A stretch of 64,000 bases of DNA. Source: Fibrobacteraceae bacterium (lineage in GTDB: Bacteria > Fibrobacterota > Fibrobacteria > Fibrobacterales > Fibrobacteraceae). Made by a program: the position numbers and the translations under genes. Below are positions 8,394-16,577 of the stretch, piece by piece. Position 1 is the stretch's first letter. Each line of letters starts with the position of its first letter. Below the pieces are notes generated by a model. It was not told the origin of the DNA. It saw only the letters and a program-made list of their open reading frames with translations, and ran no database searches. The stretch is taken from the NCBI GenBank assembly GCA_017625775.1, contig JAGAKE010000002.1, positions 285,081-349,080 of the forward strand, in the 5' to 3' direction.

Positions 8394-9741
8394 AAATTCG
8401 TTTTTTAGCAAATGAAATTGCTTCTTCTGAACTAGAAATTAAACCATCTAATTGCAAATCAAAACTTTCTTGAATCAATATTCCCATTTCTTTTCCTGGC
8501 GTTACTCCTAGTTCTAACAACATTTTTCCTGTTAAAAATGGCTTAGGAGCTTTCTCTAATAAATTCAAATTTTTAGCTTCTTGAAAGAATTTTACCTGAT
8601 ATTCAGAACTTTTGAGTAATTCACTAGGCAAAGAATAAATAAGCATAACCAAAAGAGACAAACCGCCTAAACGAACCGCATAGCGACGCATTTGTGGAGC
8701 TGAAGGAACTGTTTTAAAATCAAGTTCACAACAAACAGACAATATTTCCGGAACTTTTTTTAACAAATGAATTTCATTGGTCATCTTTCCTAAAAACTGA
8801 AGAACTTGATTTTTCATTGCTTGAATATTTTGAAAACTTTGCTGCTCTTTTTTTATTAAAACTTGGCCAAATAATAAAACCGAAAAAGCGAGTTCCATTT
8901 TTTCTTCTTCAGTTAAAGAAAGAGAGGCTGTTGCTTCCGTTGAACAGAAAATATTTTCTCGCACATCAAACATATTGTCAAGCATTTTGCCTAACAAATC
9001 AAAAGAGCCATTTAATGGAAGAATTTCAGGAAAAAATTTCTGCAATTCTATTTCTAAAAAAGCTTTCAATCCAAACGAAGGCTTACCTGGTTTCAACAAC
9101 CATTTTTTAAATTCTTCAAATAAACGTTCAATAGACAAATCTGATAGAGATAACGTTCTACATAAAGCTATTGTTTCTTCAGCTAAAATAAATTTAAATC
9201 GGCTAGCAAATTGAACGCCTCGCAGTATTCGTAATGAATCTTCTGAAAAAGCTGGGCCGACATGACGCAAAACTTGATTTTTTAAATCCTGCACGCCTCC
9301 ATAAGGATCGCACAAAGCTAAATCAGGAAGTTCCATTCCCATTGCATTAATGGTAAAATCTCTTCTGTAAGCCGCTTCTTTAAAGCTCAACTTAGGATTC
9401 GTTTTTACTAAAAAACCACGATGCCCATAACCAATCTTACTTTCTGTTCTTGGAAAAGAAAAATCTAATGATAACCCCTTCATTGATAAATGAAAAACAC
9501 CAAAGGCTTTTCCAACAATATCTGTACGTCCAAATGATTTTAAAATTTGCAAAAGCGTTTCTTGGTCTAGATCGTAAGCCTCAATATCAAAATCTCGACT
9601 TTCTGTATTCCCTAACAATGCATCGCGAACAAAGCCACCAACTAAAAATGCTCTTCCGCCAGCCTCTCGAATTCGTTCAGCTATTTCTAAAATTTTTTCC
9701 GGAATGTTTAAATCAGAAATGGGTTCCATAAATTTTTCCAT
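8380..9741 (-). CDS. CCA-adding tRNA nucleotidyltransferase / poly(A) polymerase family
   Basis: Adds nucleotides to RNA 3' ends: most likely tRNA CCA (or CC/A) addition. Class II nucleotidyltransferase head at residues 20-150 with FLVGGFVRDALLG, the metal-binding DFDIE, KIGYGHRG and RRDFTINAM; an RNA-binding helical domain follows (DSLRILRGVQFASRF), then an atypical C-terminal half that ends in TGKMLLELGVTPGKEMG. The HD phosphohydrolase domain seen in some family members is not apparent. Start ATG 9741 lies 5 bp after the propeller gene stop; a second ATG four codons later is equally possible. PcnB-type poly(A) polymerase is the main alternative. Confidence 0.88.
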   Translation of the reverse strand: MEKFMEPISDLNIPEKILEIAERIREAGGRAFLVGGFVRDALLGNTESRDFDIEAYDLDQETLLQILKSFGRTDIVGKAFGVFHLSMKGLSLDFSFPRTESKIGYGHRGFLVKTNPKLSFKEAAYRRDFTINAMGMELPDLALCDPYGGVQDLKNQVLRHVGPAFSEDSLRILRGVQFASRFKFILAEETIALCRTLSLSDLSIERLFEEFKKWLLKPGKPSFGLKAFLEIELQKFFPEILPLNGSFDLLGKMLDNMFDVRENIFCSTEATASLSLTEEEKMELAFSVLLFGQVLIKKEQQSFQNIQAMKNQVLQFLGKMTNEIHLLKKVPEILSVCCELDFKTVPSAPQMRRYAVRLGGLSLLVMLIYSLPSELLKSSEYQVKFFQEAKNLNLLEKAPKPFLTGKMLLELGVTPGKEMGILIQESFDLQLDGLISSSEEAISFAKKRISTSI

Positions 9742-9746
9742 GTCAC

Positions 9747-11981
9747 TTAATAAACAATTAGCAGCCGACCTTTCTTTACCTTGCTTCCTTTCTTTACAAG
9801 ATAATGATATAATCCTGGAGCGACCATTCTTCCGGAATTATCCTTTGCATCCCATTCTGCACGACCACCTTCCAAATCTTTTCCATTAAAAAACTGAACT
9901 AACTTGCCGCCTGCATTATAAATACTTATCGTAGCATTTTCCGATACATAATCAAATATGATTTTTTTATGTTTTGATGGTTTAAACGGATTTGGATAAA
10001 CGGTAACTTCATTAGAGGCGGAATCTGTCATAAACTTAACTGCAGAACGCAAATCATTTCGTTCTAACCTAGTGATTCCAAGATCCTGAGCAAACCATAT
10101 ACTTCCTGTGAGTGAATCCAAAGCGATATCATACACGTTTTCACTTAATAATCCGTCTCTAGTTTTTAACCTTGTTGCAAAAAGTGTATCTACTGAATTT
10201 TTATTTTTCTGCAACCTAAAAACACCCTGACCATTTGAAGCAACCCATGGATTTCCTTGAGGGTCAATCGCAATCGCAGAAAATGCAGAGGCTGCAAATT
10301 GAGAAATACGATGAGGAACTCGTAAAGAATCATTTGAATCCATAAAGCCTATATTTGAATATGTTACACCCCATAAGCGTCCTTCTCCATCAAAAGCCAT
10401 ATCCAACACAAAACCATTTTCTGGAGTTGCAATAGTTTTGTGTTCTATAACACGTAAAGAAAAACCACTCCGAGAAGGTTCTTCAAGCAAAAATTTATCA
10501 ATGTTGCCCGTTCCATTCAAAGCTGCTGTTTTACCAGAAGAAACGTAAATTTCCCAATTAGAACTTCCTTCAGACTTTCTAGCAACCATCGCTCCAGCAA
10601 ATGATGAAGAGCCTACCGCTGGTGCACAAAAAACATCACCATATAAATTGATAAAAGCTAATCCATACGCCTCCTTGCCCCAATAAGAAATTAAAAAGCC
10701 TGAAGAATCCGGAGCCGGTATTGCTGAAGCAGAAACAAAGTAATTCTCAAGAAAATTTTCAACGCAGGAACCTGACGTTGCCGTTACAGAACTTCGAAGA
10801 TTAGAAGATTTATAATTTTCATAAATAAAGCCACCTAACCCCCAGAGTCCATAGTATAATTGCCCTTGCGGCAAAACAGATAAAGTTTTCATTAAATGAT
10901 TTGGACCATCAAAAGCATTAGACCACCCTATTTCATTGCTTGGCATCGGTTCTGAAAAAAAGTTCCCTTTAGCATCAATGTATGATAACATAGAGTTATT
11001 ACCAGAGGCAATAATTCCGCCGTTAGGAAGTGCAGTCAATTCATAAACAGGCCCTAGTTGATAAGCTTGCCATAAAGAAAAATCTTTTACTTTGTATGCT
11101 GAACCAAATGCAATATAATTTGAACCAACAAAAAAGAAATCATCTTCAAAAGGAAGAACCCATTGAACCCGGCTCGAATCATTTTTATAAAGATCAGAAA
11201 GTTTTAATTTATTACCATCAAGTATAATTGTTGATGTATCTTCTGAAGCGGCTATTTCAAGTTTATCAGACCAAACAAATGTTCCTCTTTGCTCACGAGT
11301 TTTAATATTTCCTTTAGAATCTATAGCAATGGAACCCACCAAATTCTTTGTTTCTATTTTTTCCCAAGTGACCGGGTCTGCTAGGTGCCTGTCTGCTTTC
11401 AAATTTTCCCAATTCATTTTACGAACATAAACCACTTTCCCAGACGCGACTAATAGAGAATCGCCGTGAATAGCAAGGGCCGCCGGGGATTGAACATCTA
11501 AACGAGAATCGCCTATTTTAGAAAGACTTATTAAAAATTCTTCATTTTCAAGATCAAAAAAAGCAACCTTATTTTCTAAGCCAACAACCATTATTTTCCC
11601 TTCAATTACGGACAATGATGGCAAAGCTTGTATTCCTTGTTCTAGAAAAGAACGATTGATTACTTGAAATGAATTTCCACCTTTGGGCAATCTAGCAATA
11701 GCACCTTGACGAGAAACTACATACAAGGCTTGAGCTGACGCACAAACGCTAACAAAAGAAGAAAATTCTAAACCATCTTCAGCGGTGTAAAGAGAAGATT
11801 CTCCACTAGAAGAAACCGTTCTAATTCCGCTAGATGTCGCAAGATATAGTTTTCCATCAAAAATGGTCGCATCTTGAATGGGAAACGGAACGGCAAACCC
11901 TTCTAGTCGGGAAGTTGCAGAAAATGCAACTCCAGTTATTACCAATAGAACTAATACAACAAAACGAAACTTTAAAATCAC
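9747..11981 (-). CDS. Secreted beta-propeller protein with C-terminal sorting-like domain, 744 aa
   Basis: Signal peptide from a GTG start (FRFVVLVLLVITGVAFSA), then repeated propeller-like blades over residues 25-650 (LYLATSSGIRTVS, GRLWGVTYSNIGFMDSND, GNPWVASNGQGVFRLQKN, GSIWFAQDLGITRLERND), similar to ligand-binding propellers of two-component hybrid sensors but without kinase. The last 85 residues (VTVYPNPFKPSKHKK ... GGRAEWDAKDNSG, APGLYHYLVKKG) form a FlgD-like/type A sorting-like beta sandwich with a basic tail. Downstream of an ECF sigma gene (31 bp gap) and upstream of the nucleotidyltransferase gene. Function unknown; a surface or secreted binding protein is inferred. Confidence 0.82.
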   Translation of the reverse strand: MILKFRFVVLVLLVITGVAFSATSRLEGFAVPFPIQDATIFDGKLYLATSSGIRTVSSSGESSLYTAEDGLEFSSFVSVCASAQALYVVSRQGAIARLPKGGNSFQVINRSFLEQGIQALPSLSVIEGKIMVVGLENKVAFFDLENEEFLISLSKIGDSRLDVQSPAALAIHGDSLLVASGKVVYVRKMNWENLKADRHLADPVTWEKIETKNLVGSIAIDSKGNIKTREQRGTFVWSDKLEIAASEDTSTIILDGNKLKLSDLYKNDSSRVQWVLPFEDDFFFVGSNYIAFGSAYKVKDFSLWQAYQLGPVYELTALPNGGIIASGNNSMLSYIDAKGNFFSEPMPSNEIGWSNAFDGPNHLMKTLSVLPQGQLYYGLWGLGGFIYENYKSSNLRSSVTATSGSCVENFLENYFVSASAIPAPDSSGFLISYWGKEAYGLAFINLYGDVFCAPAVGSSSFAGAMVARKSEGSSNWEIYVSSGKTAALNGTGNIDKFLLEEPSRSGFSLRVIEHKTIATPENGFVLDMAFDGEGRLWGVTYSNIGFMDSNDSLRVPHRISQFAASAFSAIAIDPQGNPWVASNGQGVFRLQKNKNSVDTLFATRLKTRDGLLSENVYDIALDSLTGSIWFAQDLGITRLERNDLRSAVKFMTDSASNEVTVYPNPFKPSKHKKIIFDYVSENATISIYNAGGKLVQFFNGKDLEGGRAEWDAKDNSGRMVAPGLYHYLVKKGSKVKKGRLLIVY

Positions 11982-12012
11982 CCTTAAAAAATACGAAATC
12001 TTAAAAGAAAAA

Positions 12013-12525
12013 TTATTCTTTTGCTAAAGAAGTAGGCTCTCTTAGCAATTGAGTTTTCAATTTTTTTAATCTGCGACGAATAGCCATTGATGATAAACCT
12101 AAGATTTTTGACAATTCCGGAATAGAAAAACCTGCTTGAATAAATTCTAAAATCATTTTTTCCAAAGGGGTACAAGTGATAAAAGAAAGTTCCATTTCCA
12201 TACATTCTTGAAATTCATCACTCGTTTTTTGACACCACAGTTGCTCATTTTCTTTTACCAACTCTTCTCGACGACGATTTTTGCGCCAAATATTTGAAAA
12301 TTCGTTATTTATTACCGATTTAAACCAGTAATATGGAGCGGGATGCTCCGCTACTTGACGAGCATGTTGTGAAAATTTTAAAAATACCTCTTGATAAAAA
12401 TCTCTTGCTTTCTCTTCATCCTTATTACATTTTAGTAAACAAAGTTTATAAATTGTGTCTGAATAACGGAACCAAACATCATAGGCGGTATTCGATGCTT
12501 TAGCAAGGAAATGGCCTGATTTCAT
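12013..12525 (-). CDS. ECF-type RNA polymerase sigma factor, 170 aa
   Basis: Region 2 at about residues 15-85 (YDVWFRYSDTIYKLCLL, ARDFYQEVFLKFSQHARQ, YYWFKSVINNEFSNIWRKNRRR) and region 4 at about 115-160 with a helix-turn-helix (FSIPELSKILGLSSMAIRRRLKKLK). Ribosome site AGAGG sits well before ATG 12525. No anti-sigma factor gene is next to it; the neighbours are the divergent dsbD and the downstream secreted propeller gene, so an envelope-related regulon is plausible but not shown. Confidence 0.88.
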   Translation of the reverse strand: MKSGHFLAKASNTAYDVWFRYSDTIYKLCLLKCNKDEEKARDFYQEVFLKFSQHARQVAEHPAPYYWFKSVINNEFSNIWRKNRRREELVKENEQLWCQKTSDEFQECMEMELSFITCTPLEKMILEFIQAGFSIPELSKILGLSSMAIRRRLKKLKTQLLREPTSLAKE

Positions 12526-12577
12526 GTTGACCTCTTTGGAGTTAAAATTGCAGATATATATAAAACAACCGAAATGT

Positions 12578-14527
12578 ATGAAAAATAACGCAAAAAAAAC
12601 TCTTTCTTGTATTTTTGCAACCCATGGGTTTCAAAACGTCTTCATTTTTTACATTTTTTTCATTCTTTTAGCTGAATTTGTTCCTGCTCAGGTATTTGAA
12701 CTTAACAATATGCCTCCTCCGCAAATTCGCCTAACTTATGACAAAACACCATTAAATCAGTCAGGCTTTGCCGTAGCGGAAATAACAATTCCTGAAACTT
12801 GGCATGTCAACTCACATATTTTGGTCGATGATTTTTTAAAACCTTCGCAATTAAAAATATATGCTGAGGGAATTTCTTTTGATTCTCAAGAGTGGCCAAA
12901 CCCTAAAAAAGACTATAATGAAATTTTAGAAATGGAAAATCTAATTTTTGAGGGAACATTCTATATCAAAATTCCAGTCAAGCATACTGAAAATTTATAT
13001 GACTCCACCAATTCTAAAGTTTCTTTTCACTATCAAGCGTGCAGTAAATCTATTTGCCTAGCTCCAGATTCAGTTACTACCTCTACACTGTCCATTTTTG
13101 AGCATCCATTTAAACAGAAAAGTAAAAATAAAACTTCAGAAAAAAAAACTAATCCTGCGGGAAAAACTGCAACAAAAAAAGCTTTAGAAGAAACGCTAGA
13201 CACTTCTTCAAAAGAAAAGTTTGATTTAATAATTCCCGAAAAAATCACAGCAGAAACAACCATTTCTCAAACAAATGAATCTAATGAAAAAGAAAAAACG
13301 CCTCTCTTGCTCCTTCTACTTTTCGCTTTTGTTGGCGGACTACTGTTGAATTTTATGCCCTGCGTTTTGCCTGTTCTTTCTTTAAAATTATTTTCACTTG
13401 TCAAACAATCTCAAGAATCAAGAAAAAGATTAACTCTTCTTTCTTTAACAACGTGTCTTGGAATTTTAGTTTCATTTTGGGTTTTAGCCGCTATTGTTCT
13501 AATTGCTCGAATGGGCGGAAACAATCCCGGTTGGGGAATGCAGTTTCAGAGTCCATACTTTGTTGGAGCAATGGTTGCCCTATTAACTTTATTTGCGATG
13601 AGTTTTTTTGGCCTATTTGAAATTTGGCTCCCTAGTCAAACTTTGACTAAAATGGATGGGGCTACCAAACGAGAAGGTTTATCTGGAGCTTTCTTTACAG
13701 GCGCTCTTTTAGTTTTACTTAGCACTCCTTGTTCTGCACCATTTCTTGGAAGTGCTATGGGATTTGCCTTTAACGCTCCAAATTCCATTCTCTTACTTTT
13801 CTTTTCTGCGGCTGGTTTAGGCTTATCAATTCCTTACTTGTTCGTTGGATTTTTCCCAGCCTTACTTCGCATTTTCCCTAAACCTGGAAAATGGATGAAT
13901 ACCTTACAAAAAATAATGGGACTACTTCTTTTGGCTAGCGTGATTTGGTTGATTTGGGTAGGTTTCTCTGGTTTTGGTTTTTCAGGATTAATTCTCTTTT
14001 CCACCATTGCAGTAATAAACATTCTACTCGCCTTTGGAATAGGAAAATTTGCGCCGCCTTACCGCCCATTCATAAGAGAAATTTTCGCTTTGAGTTTTAC
14101 CATTTTAATAAACATCGGAATCGCCCTACTAGGCACTACTTATCTACAACAAAAAGAGATTTTGCCTGAAGATGGATGGCAAACTTATTCAAAAGAGACT
14201 CTCAAAGATGCTAGAATAAATGGTCATATTGTTTTTCTTGATGTCACCGCCGATTGGTGCATTACTTGCAAAGCAAACGAAGTAGCAGTACTTGAAACAG
14301 AAGAAATGAACCAAATTTTTGAACAACATAACATCAAAAAAATAAAAGCGGATTGGACTCATGCAGACGAAGAAATCACTAACCTTCTCCGTTCTCTCGG
14401 TCGCTCTGGAGTGCCTGCTTACGCTATTTACCCAACCGACACAACCATTCCACCTATTGTGTTACCAGAAATTTTATCGACCAAAGAAATTTTAAATACA
14501 ATAAAAACAGCACAAAAAACAAAATAA
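12578..14527 (+). CDS. dsbD: Thiol:disulfide interchange protein DsbD
   Basis: Carries electrons from cytoplasmic thioredoxin across the inner membrane to periplasmic thiol proteins. Full three-part architecture: signal sequence, N-terminal periplasmic domain with the redox pair C155 and C160 (ACSKSICLAP), central eight-helix membrane domain with the two essential Cys C262 (FMPCVLPV) and C385 (STPCSAPF), and a C-terminal thioredoxin-like domain with C561-x-x-C564 (DWCITCK). ATG 12578 is chosen over an ATG at 12524, which overlaps the divergent sigma gene start and lacks a ribosome site. 650 residues, somewhat longer than E. coli DsbD because of a Lys/Thr-rich linker near residues 190-240. Confidence 0.93.
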   Translation: MKNNAKKTLSCIFATHGFQNVFIFYIFFILLAEFVPAQVFELNNMPPPQIRLTYDKTPLNQSGFAVAEITIPETWHVNSHILVDDFLKPSQLKIYAEGISFDSQEWPNPKKDYNEILEMENLIFEGTFYIKIPVKHTENLYDSTNSKVSFHYQACSKSICLAPDSVTTSTLSIFEHPFKQKSKNKTSEKKTNPAGKTATKKALEETLDTSSKEKFDLIIPEKITAETTISQTNESNEKEKTPLLLLLLFAFVGGLLLNFMPCVLPVLSLKLFSLVKQSQESRKRLTLLSLTTCLGILVSFWVLAAIVLIARMGGNNPGWGMQFQSPYFVGAMVALLTLFAMSFFGLFEIWLPSQTLTKMDGATKREGLSGAFFTGALLVLLSTPCSAPFLGSAMGFAFNAPNSILLLFFSAAGLGLSIPYLFVGFFPALLRIFPKPGKWMNTLQKIMGLLLLASVIWLIWVGFSGFGFSGLILFSTIAVINILLAFGIGKFAPPYRPFIREIFALSFTILINIGIALLGTTYLQQKEILPEDGWQTYSKETLKDARINGHIVFLDVTADWCITCKANEVAVLETEEMNQIFEQHNIKKIKADWTHADEEITNLLRSLGRSGVPAYAIYPTDTTIPPIVLPEILSTKEILNTIKTAQKTK

Positions 14528-14568
14528 ACAGTTCCATTTCTTAATTCTTAAAGTATTTTAAGTAAACT

Positions 14569-15801
14569 ATGAAAGTTGCATTATTAACAAATGAATTTCC
14601 ACCTGATATTTATGGTGGTGCAGGCATACATATTCAATACCTTTCCAAGGAATTGCGTAAATTCTGTTCAGTAGAAGCTCGTGCTTTTGGCAATCAAAAC
14701 GATACAGAAGAAAACCTGCACGCCCTTGGTTTTTCAAAGAAATTAGATCTCTCTCCTGCAGATTCTAGATTTTCTAAAATTTTAAAACCATTAGACATTA
14801 ACTTACAATGGGCAGCCTCTTTAAATGACATTGATATTCTTCATTGTCATACTTGGTATAGCCATTTCGGCGGCGTTCTTGCAAGTAAACTCTTGCAAAA
14901 ACCTCTTATTTTAACTACTCACTCATTAGAGCCTCACAGACCATGGAAAGCAGAACAATTAGGCGCCGGTGGCTACGCTATGAGTACGTGGATAGAACGC
15001 ACTGCTTATGAGAGTGCTGATGGAGTTATTGCTGTAAGTCAAGGAATGAAACGTGATGTTATGAAACTTTATGGAGTTCCAGAAGACCGCGTTCATGTTA
15101 TTTACAATGGTATTGATCCAGAATTCTATTCACCAACATTTGATAATTCAATCCTTGAAAAATATGGCATTTCTCCAAACAAACCTTTTGTGTTGTTTGT
15201 TGGACGAATCACAAGACAAAAAGGAATATCGCAACTCATTCGAGCTATTCCATACCTAACTCCAAATACGCAAATTGTTCTTTGTGCAGGCGCCCCAGAC
15301 ACTCAAGAACTTGCTGATGAATGCAAAAATTTAATTGAAGAAGAAAAAAAGAATCGCGATGGAATTATCTGGATTGAAGAAATGATGCCCCATTCAGAGC
15401 TTCGTGTTCTCTATAGCCACGCCACTGTTTTTGCAACGCCATCTCTTTATGAACCATTTGGCATTATTAATTTAGAAGCGATGAGTTGCGGTACTCCCGT
15501 TGTAGGAAGTGCTGTTGGAGGAATTCCAGAAATCATTGTTGATGGAGAAACTGGGTTCTTAGTTCCTCTTGAACCAAAATCAGAAACTGATTTTGACCCT
15601 ATAAACCCAACAAAATTCCAAAAAGACTTTGCAGATAAATTAAATGTTTTTTTAACAAATCCTGAACTTGCTAAAAAAATGGGCGAAGCCAGCAGAAAAC
15701 GTGCTATGGATGTTTTCAGTTGGAAAGCTATTGCTCAAGAAACATATCTCTTTTATCAAAAGGTCATAGAACGTTATTCTAAAGAAGGCGCTAGAAAATA
15801 G
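14569..15801 (+). CDS. glgA: Glycogen synthase of the GT4 type (GlgA/GlgM)
   Basis: Extends alpha-1,4-glucan from a nucleotide-glucose donor; GT-B fold, 410 residues. N-terminal Gly-rich loop NEFPPDIYGGAGIHI (residues 8-22), LHCHTWYSH, LTTHSLEPHRPWK, and C-terminal donor site FVGRITRQKG with the retaining EX7E motif in EPFGIINLEAMSCGTPVV. This matches the actinobacterial-type synthase (GlgM/GlgA, GT4), not the GT5 enzyme. ADP-glucose to glycogen and maltose-1-phosphate synthesis are both possible activities. Fits the MalQ and GH13 genes further on as alpha-glucan storage and turnover. No Shine-Dalgarno; TATTTT ends 9 nt before the ATG. Confidence 0.87.
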   Translation: MKVALLTNEFPPDIYGGAGIHIQYLSKELRKFCSVEARAFGNQNDTEENLHALGFSKKLDLSPADSRFSKILKPLDINLQWAASLNDIDILHCHTWYSHFGGVLASKLLQKPLILTTHSLEPHRPWKAEQLGAGGYAMSTWIERTAYESADGVIAVSQGMKRDVMKLYGVPEDRVHVIYNGIDPEFYSPTFDNSILEKYGISPNKPFVLFVGRITRQKGISQLIRAIPYLTPNTQIVLCAGAPDTQELADECKNLIEEEKKNRDGIIWIEEMMPHSELRVLYSHATVFATPSLYEPFGIINLEAMSCGTPVVGSAVGGIPEIIVDGETGFLVPLEPKSETDFDPINPTKFQKDFADKLNVFLTNPELAKKMGEASRKRAMDVFSWKAIAQETYLFYQKVIERYSKEGARK

Positions 15802-15820
15802 CTTCTAAAGACAAAATGAA

Positions 15821-15856
15821 AAATATTCGAAGGTTTGCCACCTTCGAATATTTTTT
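15821..15856 (+). terminator. Terminator downstream of glgA
   Basis: Perfect 13-bp stem AAATATTCGAAGG / CCTTCGAATATTT around loop TTTGCCA, followed by further T, 20 bp after the glgA stop. Confidence 0.85.
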
Positions 15857-15875
15857 ATAAAGTTCAAAACTAAAT

Positions 15876-15940
15876 AAGCGAGAGTCGCGGCAGATGCAAA
15901 CTTGTTTGCAATCTGACATGACCGAGCGTAATAAGTTTCT
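15876..15940 (+). repeat. Intergenic hairpin repeat, copy 1
   Basis: About 65 bp, from AAGCGAGAG to AAGTTTCT. Contains a stem AGATGCAAAC / GTTTGC-A-ATCT with a TT loop and one unpaired A, then GACATGACCGAGCG. Copy 2 starts 14 bp later and shares the same layout with different stem bases. Confidence 0.65.
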
Positions 15941-15953
15941 CCAAAACTTAAGC

Positions 15954-16014
15954 AAGCGAGAGCAGCGACAACCGCACTTGTGCGAGTTGGCATTGCCGAG
16001 TGCAGAGAGATTCT
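15954..16014 (+). repeat. Intergenic hairpin repeat, copy 2
   Basis: About 61 bp, from AAGCGAGAG to GATTCT. Stem CAACCGCAC / GTGCG-A-GTTG around TT with the same single bulged A as copy 1, then GGCATTGCCGAGTGCAGAGAG. A third, weaker copy lies at 44074-44123. Confidence 0.65.
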
Positions 16015-16048
16015 TAAAATCCACCTGCTATAGCAGGTGGATTTTAAG
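16013..16048. repeat. Perfect 36-bp palindrome
   Basis: Two exact 18-base arms with no loop; the left arm is CTTAAAATCCACCTGCTA and the right arm its reverse complement. It directly follows hairpin repeat copy 2 and precedes the HU terminator. Could fold into a long hairpin in RNA from either strand. Confidence 0.8.
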
Positions 16049-16057
16049 TTTATAAAA

Positions 16058-16084
16058 AAACTCTCCTAATAGGAGAGTTTTTTT
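16058..16084. terminator. Bidirectional terminator downstream of the HU gene
   Basis: Stem AAACTCTCCT / AGGAGAGTTT with loop AAT, an A run before and a T run after, so it can act on both strands; it lies 12 bp past the HU stop on the minus strand. Confidence 0.85.
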
Positions 16085-16096
16085 CGCTAGAGAAAA

Positions 16097-16456
16097 TTAT
16101 TTTTTCTTCTTTGCTGGAGCCTTCTTAGCAGCAGGGGCCTTAGGAGCAGCTTTTTTCTTTGCAGCAGCCTTTTGAGCCTTAGCAACAGCTTCCTTCAAAG
16201 AAGCGCCTGCCTTAAAGTTTACAGACCAAGATTCTTTAATCTTGATTTTTGCACCTGTCAAAGGATTGCGACCATCACGACCAGGACGATATTTGGCCTT
16301 GAAAGAACCAAAACCAATCAACTGAACTCCGTCACCCTTCAAACCTTCTGTAAGTGCGTCCAAGACAGCATTTACAGCACGTTCTGCAGCAGCTTTGGTT
16401 TCAATGCCAGCTTCCTTATTTGCAAGCACGGCAGCAATCAATTCTTGTTTGTTCAT
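16097..16456 (-). CDS. HU-family DNA-binding protein with a basic tail
   Basis: Nucleoid protein that bends and compacts DNA. Residues 1-90 are a canonical HU core: MNKQELIAAV, the dimer helices, GFGSFKAKYRPGRDGRNPLTG (the DNA-binding arm, with the usual RNPxTG) and VNFKAGASLKEAV. Residues 91-119 are an Ala/Lys/Pro tail (KKKAAPKAPAAKKAPAKKKK) like histone H1 or mycobacterial HupB. AAGGAG stands before ATG 16456. Followed by a strong terminator; probably a single-gene transcript. Confidence 0.94.
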   Translation of the reverse strand: MNKQELIAAVLANKEAGIETKAAAERAVNAVLDALTEGLKGDGVQLIGFGSFKAKYRPGRDGRNPLTGAKIKIKESWSVNFKAGASLKEAVAKAQKAAAKKKAAPKAPAAKKAPAKKKK

Positions 16457-16577
16457 CGAAGAAACTCCTTGAGATTAAGATGATGATTACCTATTATACC
16501 TTTTTTTTTCGATTTCGGCTTTATTTTTAAAGTTTTTTTTGAAAAAAATTTCATTTCACAACCAGAAAACCTCTATT

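Noticed and set aside
15791..16024. 77-codon minus-strand frame after glgA
   Set aside because: It crosses the terminator and the hairpin repeats; no ribosome site, no homology pattern.
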